Source: Oscillospiraceae bacterium (GTDB lineage Bacteria; Bacillota; Clostridia; Oscillospirales; CAG-272). Taken from it: DNA of 63,467 nt. Of this stretch, positions 26,400-34,973 are shown piece after piece (within the stretch, counting starts at the first letter, position 1; each line of letters starts with the position of its first letter). The DNA lies in the NCBI GenBank assembly GCA_015065385.1, contig SVQK01000100.1, positions 1 through 63,467 of the forward strand, in the 5' to 3' direction. Both the position numbers and the translations under genes were made by a program. Under the pieces are notes generated by a model. That model saw only the letters and a list, made by a program, of their open reading frames with translations. It did not search any database and was not told the DNA's origin.

Positions 26400-27050
26400 T
26401 TACGCCTCCCGCCCGGAATCCGCCCAGTCCTTCATGAACTTCGCAAGTCCCGCGTCGGTCAGAGGATGGCGGATCATCTGGAAGAGCGCTTTCGGCGGGA
26501 CTGTCGCGATGTCCGCTCCGGCTCTGGCGGCTTCCACAGCATGAAGCGGAGACCGCACCGACGCCGCAACGACCTCCGTTCCGAATTCCCCGTCGGAGAG
26601 GACCTCGGCGATGGAGGCAACCGCTTCGATCCCGTCGTAACCGATATCGTCAAACCGCCCGATAAAAGGCGCGACGTACCGGGCTCCGGCGTTCGAGGCG
26701 AGAAGAGCCTGCGCGGCGGAGAAGACCAGCGTGCAGCAGACCGGGATCCCCTCCTTCGAAAGGGCGGAAACTGCGGTGAGTCCGGCTTCGGTCATGGGGA
26801 TCTTCACGCAGACAGCTTTGTCGATCGACGCAAGCTCTCTTCCCTCGCGGATCATTCCCTCGGCGTTCTGTGCGATCACTTCGGCAAAGACCGGGCCGTC
26901 CACAAGGGAGGCGATTTCCCGGATAATGGCGGAGAGATCCCCCTTTTCCCGGGAGATCAGGGTGGGATTGGTGGTGACGCCGTGGATCACGCCGAGTTTC
27001 GCGGCGGCGCGGATGTCGTCGAGATTGGCGGTATCAAGAAACAGTTTCAT
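26400..27050 (-). CDS. fructose-6-phosphate aldolase / transaldolase-like protein
   Basis: The 216-residue product is of the small FSA/transaldolase type: FLDTANLDDIRAA at the start, GVTTNPTLI near 24-32, and the Schiff-base lysine K83 in CVKIPMTEAG. The FSA type cleaves fructose 6-phosphate to dihydroxyacetone and glyceraldehyde 3-phosphate; the transaldolase type moves a dihydroxyacetone unit. The size fits either. It follows the SIS isomerase gene by 7 bp in the mannosidase operon, so it could act on phosphate sugars made there. The ATG at 27050 has AGGACAA upstream. Confidence 0.85.
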   Translation of the reverse strand: MKLFLDTANLDDIRAAAKLGVIHGVTTNPTLISREKGDLSAIIREIASLVDGPVFAEVIAQNAEGMIREGRELASIDKAVCVKIPMTEAGLTAVSALSKEGIPVCCTLVFSAAQALLASNAGARYVAPFIGRFDDIGYDGIEAVASIAEVLSDGEFGTEVVAASVRSPLHAVEAARAGADIATVPPKALFQMIRHPLTDAGLAKFMKDWADSGREA

Positions 27051-27057
27051 TTGTCCT

Positions 27058-27684
27058 TTACTCCTTGAAGAAGGATTCCTCGATTCTGGCGCAGAGCCAG
27101 TGATAGACGGGAAGATGGAGCTCCTGTACCCGGTAGGTGGGAACATCGCCCACCCGCACGGCGCAGTCTGCCAGCGCGGACAGCTCGGACTCCCGCTCCC
27201 CGGTCAGAGCGACGACGGTCACGCCCAGCACCTTTGCGAGTCTTGCGGCGTTCACAACGTTTTGGGAATTGCCGGAGGTGGAAATCGCAAGAAGCGCGTC
27301 GCCGGGCTTTGCCAGAGCGAGCAGAGCCTGAGCGTAGATCATCGCGGGATCGCAGTCGTTGGCAAAGGCGGTCAGCAGAGCGGACTGCGAATGAAGGGAA
27401 ACGGCGGGCAAACCGGACTGCAAACGCGCAAATCCCGCGTCTTCCCCGTATGCGGCGGACAGCTTTCCCAACAAATCCGCGTCAAGAGGCCGCTTTTTCA
27501 GAAATCCCTTCGCCAGTTCCCCGACAATGTGATCCGCGTCCGCCGCGCTGCCCCCGTTTCCGCAGGTGAAAAGCGTGCCGCCCGAGCGGAAAACGTCCGT
27601 GAGCAGATCCGCGGCCCGCCCGATATCATTTTTGCATCCGATCAGCTTTGGATACCGTCCGATCAGAAGATCCAGTGATTCCAT
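27058..27684 (-). CDS. SIS-domain phosphosugar isomerase (GmhA-like)
   Basis: The 208-residue product has the SIS fold with FTCGNGGSAADADHIVGEL near 38-56, a region ALLAISTSGNSQNV near 128-141 and a conserved HLPVYHWLC end. GmhA converts sedoheptulose 7-phosphate to a heptose phosphate, but many relatives isomerise other sugar phosphates. The start at 27684 follows CAGGAGGAAC. It lies between the ROK kinase (49 bp) and the transaldolase-like gene (7 bp), so a sugar 6-phosphate isomerase role is plausible. Confidence 0.8.
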   Translation of the reverse strand: MESLDLLIGRYPKLIGCKNDIGRAADLLTDVFRSGGTLFTCGNGGSAADADHIVGELAKGFLKKRPLDADLLGKLSAAYGEDAGFARLQSGLPAVSLHSQSALLTAFANDCDPAMIYAQALLALAKPGDALLAISTSGNSQNVVNAARLAKVLGVTVVALTGERESELSALADCAVRVGDVPTYRVQELHLPVYHWLCARIEESFFKE

Positions 27685-27733
27685 AAGTTCCTCCTGAACC
27701 CGGCGAAGGTTGAAGCGATCGCCGGGCGCGTGT

Positions 27734-28687
27734 TCAGTGTTCGTCCAGATCGATGGCGAGGGTGAGCGCGGCGCGGTTTCCGATGTCGTCTCCGAGCTCT
27801 GCCGGTACGATTTCACAGACGGCGAGCGAGAACGGCAGGCATTCCTGCTTCATCACCCGCTCCATCGGCTCCCGCAGCAGATCCGCAGACCGCTGGAAGA
27901 TACTCCCGATCACGATGCGCTCCGGGTTGAGGATGTCCACGAGCAGGGACAGACCCCTCCCGAGCATCTCTCCTACCTGCCGGTACACCCGGACGGCGGT
28001 CTCATCCCCCGCCCGCGCCGCCTCCGCGACGGATTTCGCCGTGACGGATTCAAGCTCATCCCAGTGTCGGCAGTATCCGACCGATCCGCCCCGCTGAAGG
28101 TGCTCGATCGCCGCGGTTTTGGCGATCTGCGCGATGCCTCCGCCGCTTGCGAATCCCTCGAAGGATCCCTGCTTGCCATAACCCACGGGGCCGAACCGTT
28201 CGATCCTCGTGTGACCGACCTCTCCGGCGTTTCCGTTTGTTCCGTTGTACAGGTGTCCGTCTAAAATCAGACCCGCGCCCATGCCGGTCCCGAAGGTCAG
28301 AAAGATCATGTTCCGGCATCCTCTGCCCGCGCCGAATTTCCATTCCGCAAGCGCGCAGGCGTTGGCATCGTTGCAGAGGACTGCCGGGATTCTGAGCCGC
28401 TCTTCCGCCAGCCGGACGATTTCGACATTGTCCCATCCTGGGAGGTTCGGCGGGGATTCGATGATCCCGCGCGACGGGTCGAGGGGGGATCCGCAGCTGA
28501 CGCCGACCGTCCGCACGGGTTCGTCCGACTCCGCTTTCAGCCGTTCCGCCTCGTCGAGAATGCGTCCGACGGTCTCCTCCGGCCCCTCTGTGGGAAACCG
28601 GACAGAGGAGAGGACTTCCGCTTTTTCATTGCCGAGGGAGACCGCGCATTTGGTCCCCCCGATATCGATTCCGATGTAGCGCGCCAT
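27734..28687 (-). CDS. ROK-family sugar kinase without the zinc cysteines
   Basis: The 317-residue product has the ROK ATP-site block IGIDIGGTKCAV and the GTGMGAGLILDG block. At the usual ROK zinc motif, GHTRI is followed by ERFGPVGYGKQGSFEG, where the cysteines of C-x-C-G-x-x-G-C are missing. Zinc binding should therefore be absent; some ROK kinases lack it. It may phosphorylate the hexose released by the GH38 enzyme. The ATG at 28687 follows GGAGGA inside the end of the GH38 gene, so translation is coupled. Confidence 0.85.
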   Translation of the reverse strand: MARYIGIDIGGTKCAVSLGNEKAEVLSSVRFPTEGPEETVGRILDEAERLKAESDEPVRTVGVSCGSPLDPSRGIIESPPNLPGWDNVEIVRLAEERLRIPAVLCNDANACALAEWKFGAGRGCRNMIFLTFGTGMGAGLILDGHLYNGTNGNAGEVGHTRIERFGPVGYGKQGSFEGFASGGGIAQIAKTAAIEHLQRGGSVGYCRHWDELESVTAKSVAEAARAGDETAVRVYRQVGEMLGRGLSLLVDILNPERIVIGSIFQRSADLLREPMERVMKQECLPFSLAVCEIVPAELGDDIGNRAALTLAIDLDEH

Positions 28688-28690
28688 GGC

Positions 28691-31084
28691 TCAGTCCTCC
28701 AGAAAATCGGTCTCGCGGACACCGTCTTCGCCGATGATAAAGGTCTTGACGCCGTTGTGCCCGAAGGAGGCCTCGAATTTCGTCCCGAACAGCTCGATCC
28801 CGGTCTCCGTGTCCTTCCCTTCGCACTCATACGCGCGGACCGTGACGGCGTCCGAATCCTCGTGCTTTTTCACCGCCGTGACGAGGATGCCGTCCGGAAC
28901 CCGGATCCCGGAATACGATTGGGGCAGCGGTCCCTTGTGGAAGGTCTCGAGCACGGCGAAGGGCTTCTGATTGAGCTCGGCGGCTCTCTTCGTTGTCTCG
29001 TAAACAGAGCGGTATGGCATGAGGGCATAGGTGAATTCGTGCTCGCCTTGATCCATGTATTCGCAGAACTCGTCCCGGGTCCCGAAATGGTCCGCCCAGA
29101 TCGCCCCGCGCAGGACCGTCAGCTCGAGGACGGATCCGTCGGCGGCAAAACTGTATTTCGCGTCGTTCAGAACGGCAAGGCCTTCCCCACCCTGTCCGGG
29201 ATCCGTCGCGGCGAACCAGCGGTGGCAGACCTGTTCCGATCCGTCCGCGGGCCGCTCGATCGTTCCGAACGGGATTTCGCAGAGGATCTTCGGATTCTGT
29301 ACGGCGGTCGGGATCCGGAATTTCAGCATCCGGTGGTGCTCCCGGAAATCCACTTTTGTCCTGACGGTCACCTGATCGGATCCGGCCACAAGGGAGTAAT
29401 CCCGACGGATCACGGTGTGTTCCCCTCTCTGCCAGGTGCGGACCGTAGCGCGGACCGGCCCGGATTCGATCACTTTGATCTCGCCCGAACGGAAGACTTC
29501 GGCGACCTTGCGGAAAGCTTTGATGCCGTGCGCCCAAGTGTCGGAGTCCGTTTCGTCCATGAGAACGGTTTCCGTCGGCCCCGAGAGCAGTTCCCTGCCC
29601 GTTCCCTTCTCGGTCATGGAGACAAGCTCACCGGTCGCGGGATCGAAGGTCAGACGGATCCGGTCGTTTTCGATGAAGGTTTCCCCGACGGCAAACGGAT
29701 TCTTCCCTTCCTCCGCTTCATCCTGATAGAAGGCGCGGAGCGTTTTGTACCCGAGCGCGGGTATGGTGACGAGAAATCCGATCTCCCACTTGTCGTTCCG
29801 GCCGTTGGTGCGGGGGGAGCGGACGGACTGACAGGGCAGCGGCACTCCGTTCTCATCCGTCACGCGCTTCGGCAGGTCGTGGACGGTGACAAACGCGGTC
29901 ACGTCCCACGGATGGCTGTTGAACACCACGATGGGGGTGCCGACGCCTTCGTTTGTCCAGCCGGCGCCCCACCCCGGCTTGTCGGGACGAAGGGGAGCGT
30001 CGCCGACGGTGTCGATCCGCCAAGAAATCTGCTGACAGGCAAAGTTCTCCGCCCGATCCGCGATGGCCTGAACCTCCCCGTGCTGCATCGCGGCCTGATC
30101 GTACGCCGGACGGATGGAGCAGCCTCCCATGATATCGTGGAACTGATTGAACAGCACGTTTTTCCATGCGCGTTCGAATTCCGCGGAAGGATACGTCGTG
30201 CCCGCCAGCCTGCCGGACAGAACGGAATAGGCCTCCGCCGCCGCCATCCGGTGCTCGCTGATCCGGTTGTTTTTCTTGATCATGGAGCAGGCGGAATAAC
30301 AGCCCTTCGCGTGGAACTGCAGATCCTCCTTCACCACGGGCAGGGGGAGATCCCGGACGGCGTCGAAATACTCGTCCGCAGTCGCATAGACAAAGCGGTC
30401 GTCCAGCTCTTCCTCCATCCGCTCGAGCAGACGGATGGTCGGGCCTCCGCCGTGGTTGCCGACACCGTAGAATGCCATCATGGCGTGCTCAGAAGCCATT
30501 CCGGCCACCTTTTCAAAATTGTCGAAGCAGCCGAGGTTGAAATTGTACTGGATCGGTATCCGGTAGGTCGGAACCGAGGATCCGTCCGCGCTCTGCCAGA
30601 GGAACAGGGAGTCCGGGATCTGGGGCTTCTCGTGCGGGCCGGGACGCATGAAGACGTAATGCTTCATCCCGGACTGACGGAGGATCATGGGGAGCGATCC
30701 GTTGTGTCCGAAGGAGTCCACGTTGTAGCCGGTTTCGGCCGCTTTGCCGAATTCCTCCCGGAAGAAGCGCTGGGAAATCAGGGCATGGCGCGCGAAGGAC
30801 TCGCCCGAGGGGATGTTGCAGTCCGGCTGAATGTACCAGCCTCCGGTGACGCTCCACCGCCCCTCCCGGACCCGCTCGCGGATCTCGTCGAACATGGCGG
30901 GATCGCTGTCACGGACCCATTCGTAATACGCAGCGCAGGCGGAAGTGAATTTGTACGCCGGGAATTCCTTCATGCGGTCGAGCGCGGAACGGAAGGTCGC
31001 CTTGACCTCCGCGTATCCCTCATACCATTCCCAGAGCCAGACCGGATCGAGGTGCGCGTTGCCGATGCAGTAGACTTTGTTCAT
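28691..31084 (-). CDS. alpha-mannosidase, GH38
   Basis: The 797-residue cytoplasmic enzyme shows GH38 zinc ligands H11 and D13 in NAHLDPVW, the nucleophile D123 in YNVDSFGHNG, and a late GVGNHGGGPT. It should cleave alpha-mannosides, although the family also contains other specificities. GGAGGG lies before the ATG. It follows the metallo-beta-lactamase-like gene by 16 bp and is followed by the ROK kinase after three bases, which ties hydrolysis to phosphorylation. No signal peptide, so the substrate must be imported. Confidence 0.9.
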   Translation of the reverse strand: MNKVYCIGNAHLDPVWLWEWYEGYAEVKATFRSALDRMKEFPAYKFTSACAAYYEWVRDSDPAMFDEIRERVREGRWSVTGGWYIQPDCNIPSGESFARHALISQRFFREEFGKAAETGYNVDSFGHNGSLPMILRQSGMKHYVFMRPGPHEKPQIPDSLFLWQSADGSSVPTYRIPIQYNFNLGCFDNFEKVAGMASEHAMMAFYGVGNHGGGPTIRLLERMEEELDDRFVYATADEYFDAVRDLPLPVVKEDLQFHAKGCYSACSMIKKNNRISEHRMAAAEAYSVLSGRLAGTTYPSAEFERAWKNVLFNQFHDIMGGCSIRPAYDQAAMQHGEVQAIADRAENFACQQISWRIDTVGDAPLRPDKPGWGAGWTNEGVGTPIVVFNSHPWDVTAFVTVHDLPKRVTDENGVPLPCQSVRSPRTNGRNDKWEIGFLVTIPALGYKTLRAFYQDEAEEGKNPFAVGETFIENDRIRLTFDPATGELVSMTEKGTGRELLSGPTETVLMDETDSDTWAHGIKAFRKVAEVFRSGEIKVIESGPVRATVRTWQRGEHTVIRRDYSLVAGSDQVTVRTKVDFREHHRMLKFRIPTAVQNPKILCEIPFGTIERPADGSEQVCHRWFAATDPGQGGEGLAVLNDAKYSFAADGSVLELTVLRGAIWADHFGTRDEFCEYMDQGEHEFTYALMPYRSVYETTKRAAELNQKPFAVLETFHKGPLPQSYSGIRVPDGILVTAVKKHEDSDAVTVRAYECEGKDTETGIELFGTKFEASFGHNGVKTFIIGEDGVRETDFLED

Positions 31085-31100
31085 ATTGCCCTCCGACGGT

Positions 31101-31925
31101 TCAGACCGTCAACGTCATGCCGTCGTACGATACGAGGAATCCCTCCGCGGCGGCGATGGGTACGAAATCGTCATAAACCACGTTTGTGGCGTTGTGCGAG
31201 AAGTGATTGCAGACGAAGAGCGTCTTTCCGTCCGCGTATCCCTCTTCGAGCATCCTGCGGCGGACGGCGGCGTTTTCTGCCAGCCCCATATGCCCGACAT
31301 AGTTCAGCGGCAGGCAGGCGTTGGTACAGTCGAGAGAGACAAGGTCGAAGCGCGGTTTCGTCTCCGCCCACATCTTCCAGACGTCGTCATGGAAATAGTG
31401 GGTATCGTGGGCATAGAGGATCCGCTTTTCCCCGTCCGAGATCCCGTAGAACACGGGGCCGGCGGACGGATCGTGAATCGAGGGATAGGCCGTCACCTCA
31501 TACCGTCCGACGTATAACGCGGTAAACGGCGTGATTTCGTGAAACGCTCCGTGCTTTCCCGCGCGGGAGAGAGGACCGGCCAGTTTTTCCCCGACTTTGT
31601 CCGTTCCGTAAAAGGTCAGGCAGTAGTCCTCCGGGGCATGGGAAAAGCCGGGCTGGAGCATGGCGACGTCCTCCGGATAGAGGTGGTCCATATGGGTATG
31701 GGTGACGAGGCAGTCCCGGACATTCAAGAGATCGATCCGGTTGTCGTAGATATGCTTCAACGTGTCGGCGGGAAAATCGATCAGCAGGACGCCGTCGATC
31801 AACGCCTGAGAACGGGTGCGAAGGGCGCGTCCTCCGATCTCGCGGGACCGGCGGCACCGTTCGCAGTCGCACCAGAGAGCCGGAACGCCTTCCGCCGCGG
31901 CTGTGCCGAGAAACTGTACCTTCAT
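31101..31925 (-). CDS. metallo-beta-lactamase-fold hydrolase, PhnP-like
   Basis: The 274-residue product has the beta-lactamase-fold metal motif VTHTHMDHLYPED near 75-87 and the N-terminal zinc block LGTAAAEGVPALWCDCERC, with C19, C21 and C24, as seen in PhnP-type cyclic phosphodiesterases. A late NHFSHN supplies more metal ligands. It may hydrolyse a cyclic or diester phosphate. The start is ATG at 31925, eight bases after AAGGAG; a TTG two codons upstream is less likely. It is the first gene of the GH38 operon. Its substrate is unknown. Confidence 0.8.
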   Translation of the reverse strand: MKVQFLGTAAAEGVPALWCDCERCRRSREIGGRALRTRSQALIDGVLLIDFPADTLKHIYDNRIDLLNVRDCLVTHTHMDHLYPEDVAMLQPGFSHAPEDYCLTFYGTDKVGEKLAGPLSRAGKHGAFHEITPFTALYVGRYEVTAYPSIHDPSAGPVFYGISDGEKRILYAHDTHYFHDDVWKMWAETKPRFDLVSLDCTNACLPLNYVGHMGLAENAAVRRRMLEEGYADGKTLFVCNHFSHNATNVVYDDFVPIAAAEGFLVSYDGMTLTV

Positions 31926-31970
31926 GCGCAATGCTCCTTCCGATGGGATCCGGAAGCGGTCAAAAAGGAA

Positions 31971-32024
31971 ATAGTGAACAGCGAATAGACGCTGTGAGAC
32001 GCAACTCTATTCTCCGTTCACTAT
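31971..32024 (-). terminator. imperfect inverted repeat, probably the terminator of the GH27 unit
   Basis: Two 18-base arms (31971-31988 and 32007-32024) match at 15 positions around an 18-nt loop, and on the minus strand a T-rich run follows (TTCCTTTTTGA). It lies after the small zinc-ribbon gene. Confidence 0.5.
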
Positions 32025-32052
32025 CCCAGCCGGGACCGCCCCGGTTTACGGT

Positions 32053-32265
32053 TTATTGAAACAGCAGGCACCCCTGTTTTCTGAAATGCTCGATGCGCTC
32101 TCTCAGACGCTCCTCGGTGGATCCGATGGATTCGGCGAGGCAGGTGAGGCAGAAGAACTCCGTCGCCCCGCGGTTGATCATCTTTTTATGGATCCCGATC
32201 TCGTCGAAGGTCAGCGTTCTGCCGCATTTCATGCAGACGGGCTGCTTTACGTCGGCTTCGTTCAA
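32053..32265 (-). CDS. small zinc-ribbon protein (70 residues)
   Basis: The product has two cysteine pairs, CMKC near 11-14 and CLTC near 39-42, the layout of a treble-clef or zinc ribbon, then a helical, positively charged end. No enzymatic domain is present. It begins three bases after the GH27 stop with an apparent TTG start at 32265 and only a weak ribosome site, so translation is probably coupled. Similar short proteins are common in clostridia, but I do not know a function. Confidence 0.65.
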   Translation of the reverse strand: MNEADVKQPVCMKCGRTLTFDEIGIHKKMINRGATEFFCLTCLAESIGSTEERLRERIEHFRKQGCLLFQ

Positions 32266-32268
32266 CGC

Positions 32269-33387
32269 TTATTTCTCAACCAGCGTGCCGCGGAGGATCC
32301 GGCAGTCGTGCGCCTTGACTCCCGTGGAGAAGTGGCCGGTGGTAACGCCGGTTTCCTCGCCGGTGAAGATATCGTGGAACTTGAAGCCGTATCCGGACGC
32401 CACGGTCAGGCCGAGGTCGTAATACTCGATATCGCTCCAGCCGTCACGATCGGTGAAGTTGAAGAAGGCGAGGATGTACTCGTTGTTGGCGAGGTGCTTG
32501 AAGAAGATCGGTCTGTCGCCGTGGCCGAGCATCATCGGAGGTCTGGCCTCGGGATCCTGGTTGATGGCGATGAGTTCCTTGTTCTTGAGCAGATCGAGGT
32601 TGAAGTCGTCCATCTTGGAGAGGTCGCCGCCGATCATCAGCGGAGACTGGAAGAGGCACCAGAGGGCGAAGTGCGTCCGGTATTCGATATCGGAGCAGCC
32701 GCCGTTCGCCACGTTGCCCTTGCCGTGCATGCCGCAGATCAGCATGTCGATGTCGTTGTAGCAGCAGGGGCCGGAGTAGGCGAGCTTCTGAACCTGGCTC
32801 ATAGCGATGTCCTTGAAGGACTGGAAGGAGTCGTTGATGTCGCCGGTGGAGCGGTACATGTGCGCGCCGGTGGAACGGATCCACTTTTCAACCTCGTCGG
32901 AGCCCCAGTTGCAGGCGGAGAAGAGGATTTCGCGTCCCGATGCCTTCAGAGCCATGCCCATTCTGTTGTAGAGGATGGGGCCGTTGGCGAGACGGGGCTT
33001 GTAGCAGAAGTCGTACTTGAGGAAGTCCACGCCCCACTCGGCGAAGGTCTTCGCGTCGATGAACTCATAGTCGAAGGAACCCGGATAGCCCGCGCAGGTT
33101 CTGGTGCCGGCGCAGGAATACATGCCGAATTTCAGGCCCTTGGAGTGAACGTAGTCCGCCAGCGCCTTCATGCCGGAGGGGAACTTCACGGGATCGGGAA
33201 CGATGCGGTCATCCGCGCCGCGCTGCCGGAGGGACCAGCAGTCATCGATCACGACGTACTCATAGCCGGCGTCCTTGAGGCCCTTCTCCACGATGGCATC
33301 CGCCGTATCGCGGACGACCTGCTCGTTGATGGCTTCGCCGAACGTATTCCAGGAATTCCAACCCATCGGAGGTCTTTGTGCTAACAT
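32269..33387 (-). CDS. alpha-galactosidase, GH27
   Basis: The 372-residue product has the GH27 start PPMGWNSWNTF, VIDDCW near 46-51, the nucleophile D126 in FLKYDFC and the acid/base D183 in STGDIND. It releases terminal alpha-galactose from oligosaccharides or mucin-type glycans. There is no signal peptide. AAGGAG precedes the ATG and a strong promoter lies at 33448-33476. The zinc-ribbon gene follows, so this is a two-gene unit. Confidence 0.95.
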   Translation of the reverse strand: MLAQRPPMGWNSWNTFGEAINEQVVRDTADAIVEKGLKDAGYEYVVIDDCWSLRQRGADDRIVPDPVKFPSGMKALADYVHSKGLKFGMYSCAGTRTCAGYPGSFDYEFIDAKTFAEWGVDFLKYDFCYKPRLANGPILYNRMGMALKASGREILFSACNWGSDEVEKWIRSTGAHMYRSTGDINDSFQSFKDIAMSQVQKLAYSGPCCYNDIDMLICGMHGKGNVANGGCSDIEYRTHFALWCLFQSPLMIGGDLSKMDDFNLDLLKNKELIAINQDPEARPPMMLGHGDRPIFFKHLANNEYILAFFNFTDRDGWSDIEYYDLGLTVASGYGFKFHDIFTGEETGVTTGHFSTGVKAHDCRILRGTLVEK

Positions 33388-33447
33388 ATTGTTTCTCCTT
33401 GCTTTGAATCAGGATGTTTTCCGCAAAACAGCGGATTTTACGGTATC

Positions 33448-33476
33448 ATGATACACTTTTTCCGTCATTTTGTCAA
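33448..33476 (-). promoter_or_regulatory. promoter for the GH27 gene
   Basis: Minus strand TTGACA, 17-bp spacer, TATCAT, about 60 bp upstream of the start. A short hairpin (CCGCTGTTTTGCGG) sits in the 5' leader. Confidence 0.8.
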
Positions 33477-33526
33477 GGGAGGATCGGAAATTCGGCTCTG
33501 AAAATCCGTTTTCCGCCGCGAAGCGG

Positions 33527-33565
33527 AAAAAACGGACGGCTGCCTTATGAAAAGCGTGCCGTCCG
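33527..33565 (-). terminator. terminator after the unknown membrane-anchored gene
   Basis: Minus strand CGGACGGC pairs with GCCGTCCG around a 17-nt loop and is followed by six T. Confidence 0.8.
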
Positions 33566-33579
33566 ATCAAAACCCGGGA

Positions 33580-34689
33580 TCATTTCCAATACGGCGGATT
33601 CACGGCTTCAAAGCCGGTCTTTGTCCGGATCATGTCCTCGAGTTCCGCGAGGTAAAGGTCCTTTCTGGATTTCAGAACGTCCCAGCAGCCCTGCGCGTCG
33701 AGACAGTCATAAATCTGCTCCACAAGGATGCGGTAGTCTTCGGCATACATTTTCCGGGGGCATCCGATAAAGCGGCCCGGGTAAAGTTCCTCCAGAAGAT
33801 CGGCAGTCTCGCCGTCCGTGTCCTGTCCGTACACGATGACATACCGGCTGATTCTCTGCCGATCGACAATATCCCCGACGAGCTCGACGATCTTGTCCGA
33901 GGAAAGTCCCTCCTGCTCCCGGAAAGCGATGACCGTCACGGCGCCGGTGTACTTCTTCATGGTTTCAAACGTCACGATTTCGCCCGCGCTGACCGGAACG
34001 TCCCGTCCGAAGGTGTAGCGGCCGTAGGTGAACATCGGATGGAGCGGATCGTAATACTCGTCCGCCGCGAAGAAACCGCCGACGATACCGGAGATCGTCA
34101 CCTCACCGAACCGTACGCTCTCCTGCAGGGCAAAGCGCAGAGGCGTTCCGTCCTCATCGTTCAGCTTGACAAGGACTTCGTCGAATCCTCCGGGGATCAC
34201 AAAATCCTCGGCGATCACCATATCCCGCGCCCCGATTCTCGACGCCACCTCGTACAGGCCTTCGTCCGTGACGCCGCCGTTCTTCATCGGTGTCGCCAGA
34301 TATTGGGGATATCTGACTTCCGCGACGCGCCGCAATCCGTCCGCCAGTTCGCTGAACAGATGATCGTCGATCGACTTTATGAGCTCCCCTTCGAGAGAAC
34401 CGTGCGGCGTATCCAGCGCCAGATTGTCGCCGATCAGCACAAACGATCCGATCTCCGAACGGATCAGTCCGGCCTCTTCCTCGTAAATTTCCTTTCCTCT
34501 CGCGCGGATCGGGATCATCATGCGATCCATGACGTTCAGATACCTCCCGGCAGCCTCTTCGGCCCGAGCCCGCGACAGATAGTCGTCGGCTAAAAGCCAG
34601 CCCAAAACAGCGATCAGCGCCGCGATGAGGATATAGAATAATGGGTTTGTTTTTTCCTGCAACCCGATTTCCTGTTTTTCCCGTTTCAT
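33580..34689 (-). CDS. unrecognised membrane-anchored protein
   Basis: The 369-residue product has one N-terminal transmembrane segment (about 17-35, LFYILIAALIAVLGWLLAD) and a large soluble part after it, probably outside the membrane. No family motif was recognised. It has mixed alpha/beta content (VVSAGEIVTFETMKKYTG-like blocks) and ends in an acidic, tryptophan-containing tail. The start at 34689 follows GGGAAGGG. It is a single gene with its own promoter and terminator, next to tmRNA. A cell-envelope role is possible. Confidence 0.6.
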   Translation of the reverse strand: MKREKQEIGLQEKTNPLFYILIAALIAVLGWLLADDYLSRARAEEAAGRYLNVMDRMMIPIRARGKEIYEEEAGLIRSEIGSFVLIGDNLALDTPHGSLEGELIKSIDDHLFSELADGLRRVAEVRYPQYLATPMKNGGVTDEGLYEVASRIGARDMVIAEDFVIPGGFDEVLVKLNDEDGTPLRFALQESVRFGEVTISGIVGGFFAADEYYDPLHPMFTYGRYTFGRDVPVSAGEIVTFETMKKYTGAVTVIAFREQEGLSSDKIVELVGDIVDRQRISRYVIVYGQDTDGETADLLEELYPGRFIGCPRKMYAEDYRILVEQIYDCLDAQGCWDVLKSRKDLYLAELEDMIRTKTGFEAVNPPYWK

Positions 34690-34813
34690 ACCCTTCCCAC
34701 GCTCTGCCGGTGTTTTCGATGCTTCTTCCGTGATACGACTGCCGACTGCTGCGGAAAGCGGACCAAACTGACGGCCGCGGAATCCCCTGACGGGCAAAGT
34801 ACCGGATGATACT

Positions 34814-34842
34814 ATTATACACGCTTTTCCAACTCTTTGCAA
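34814..34842 (-). promoter_or_regulatory. promoter for the unknown membrane-anchored gene
   Basis: Minus strand TTGCAA, 17-bp spacer, TATAAT, about 125 bp upstream of the start codon. Confidence 0.7.
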
Positions 34843-34940
34843 TGGGTTTGAAGGTTTTTTCCTCCGCTGCCCGATCAATGGCCTGCGATTTATCTACACG
34901 AAGGAAGCAAAGCGGATTCGCGGCAGAGCCGACCTACAGC

Positions 34941-34966
34941 AAAAAAGCCAACCTGAAGGTTGACTC
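34941..34966 (-). terminator. terminator after tmRNA
   Basis: Minus strand AGTCAACC pairs with GGTTGGCT over a four-base loop and is followed by a T run. Confidence 0.85.
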
Positions 34967-34973
34967 TTTGTTA

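Noticed and set aside
28757..31525. A 922-codon open frame on the plus strand
   Set aside because: It is antisense to the GH38 gene and has no recognisable domain or ribosome site.
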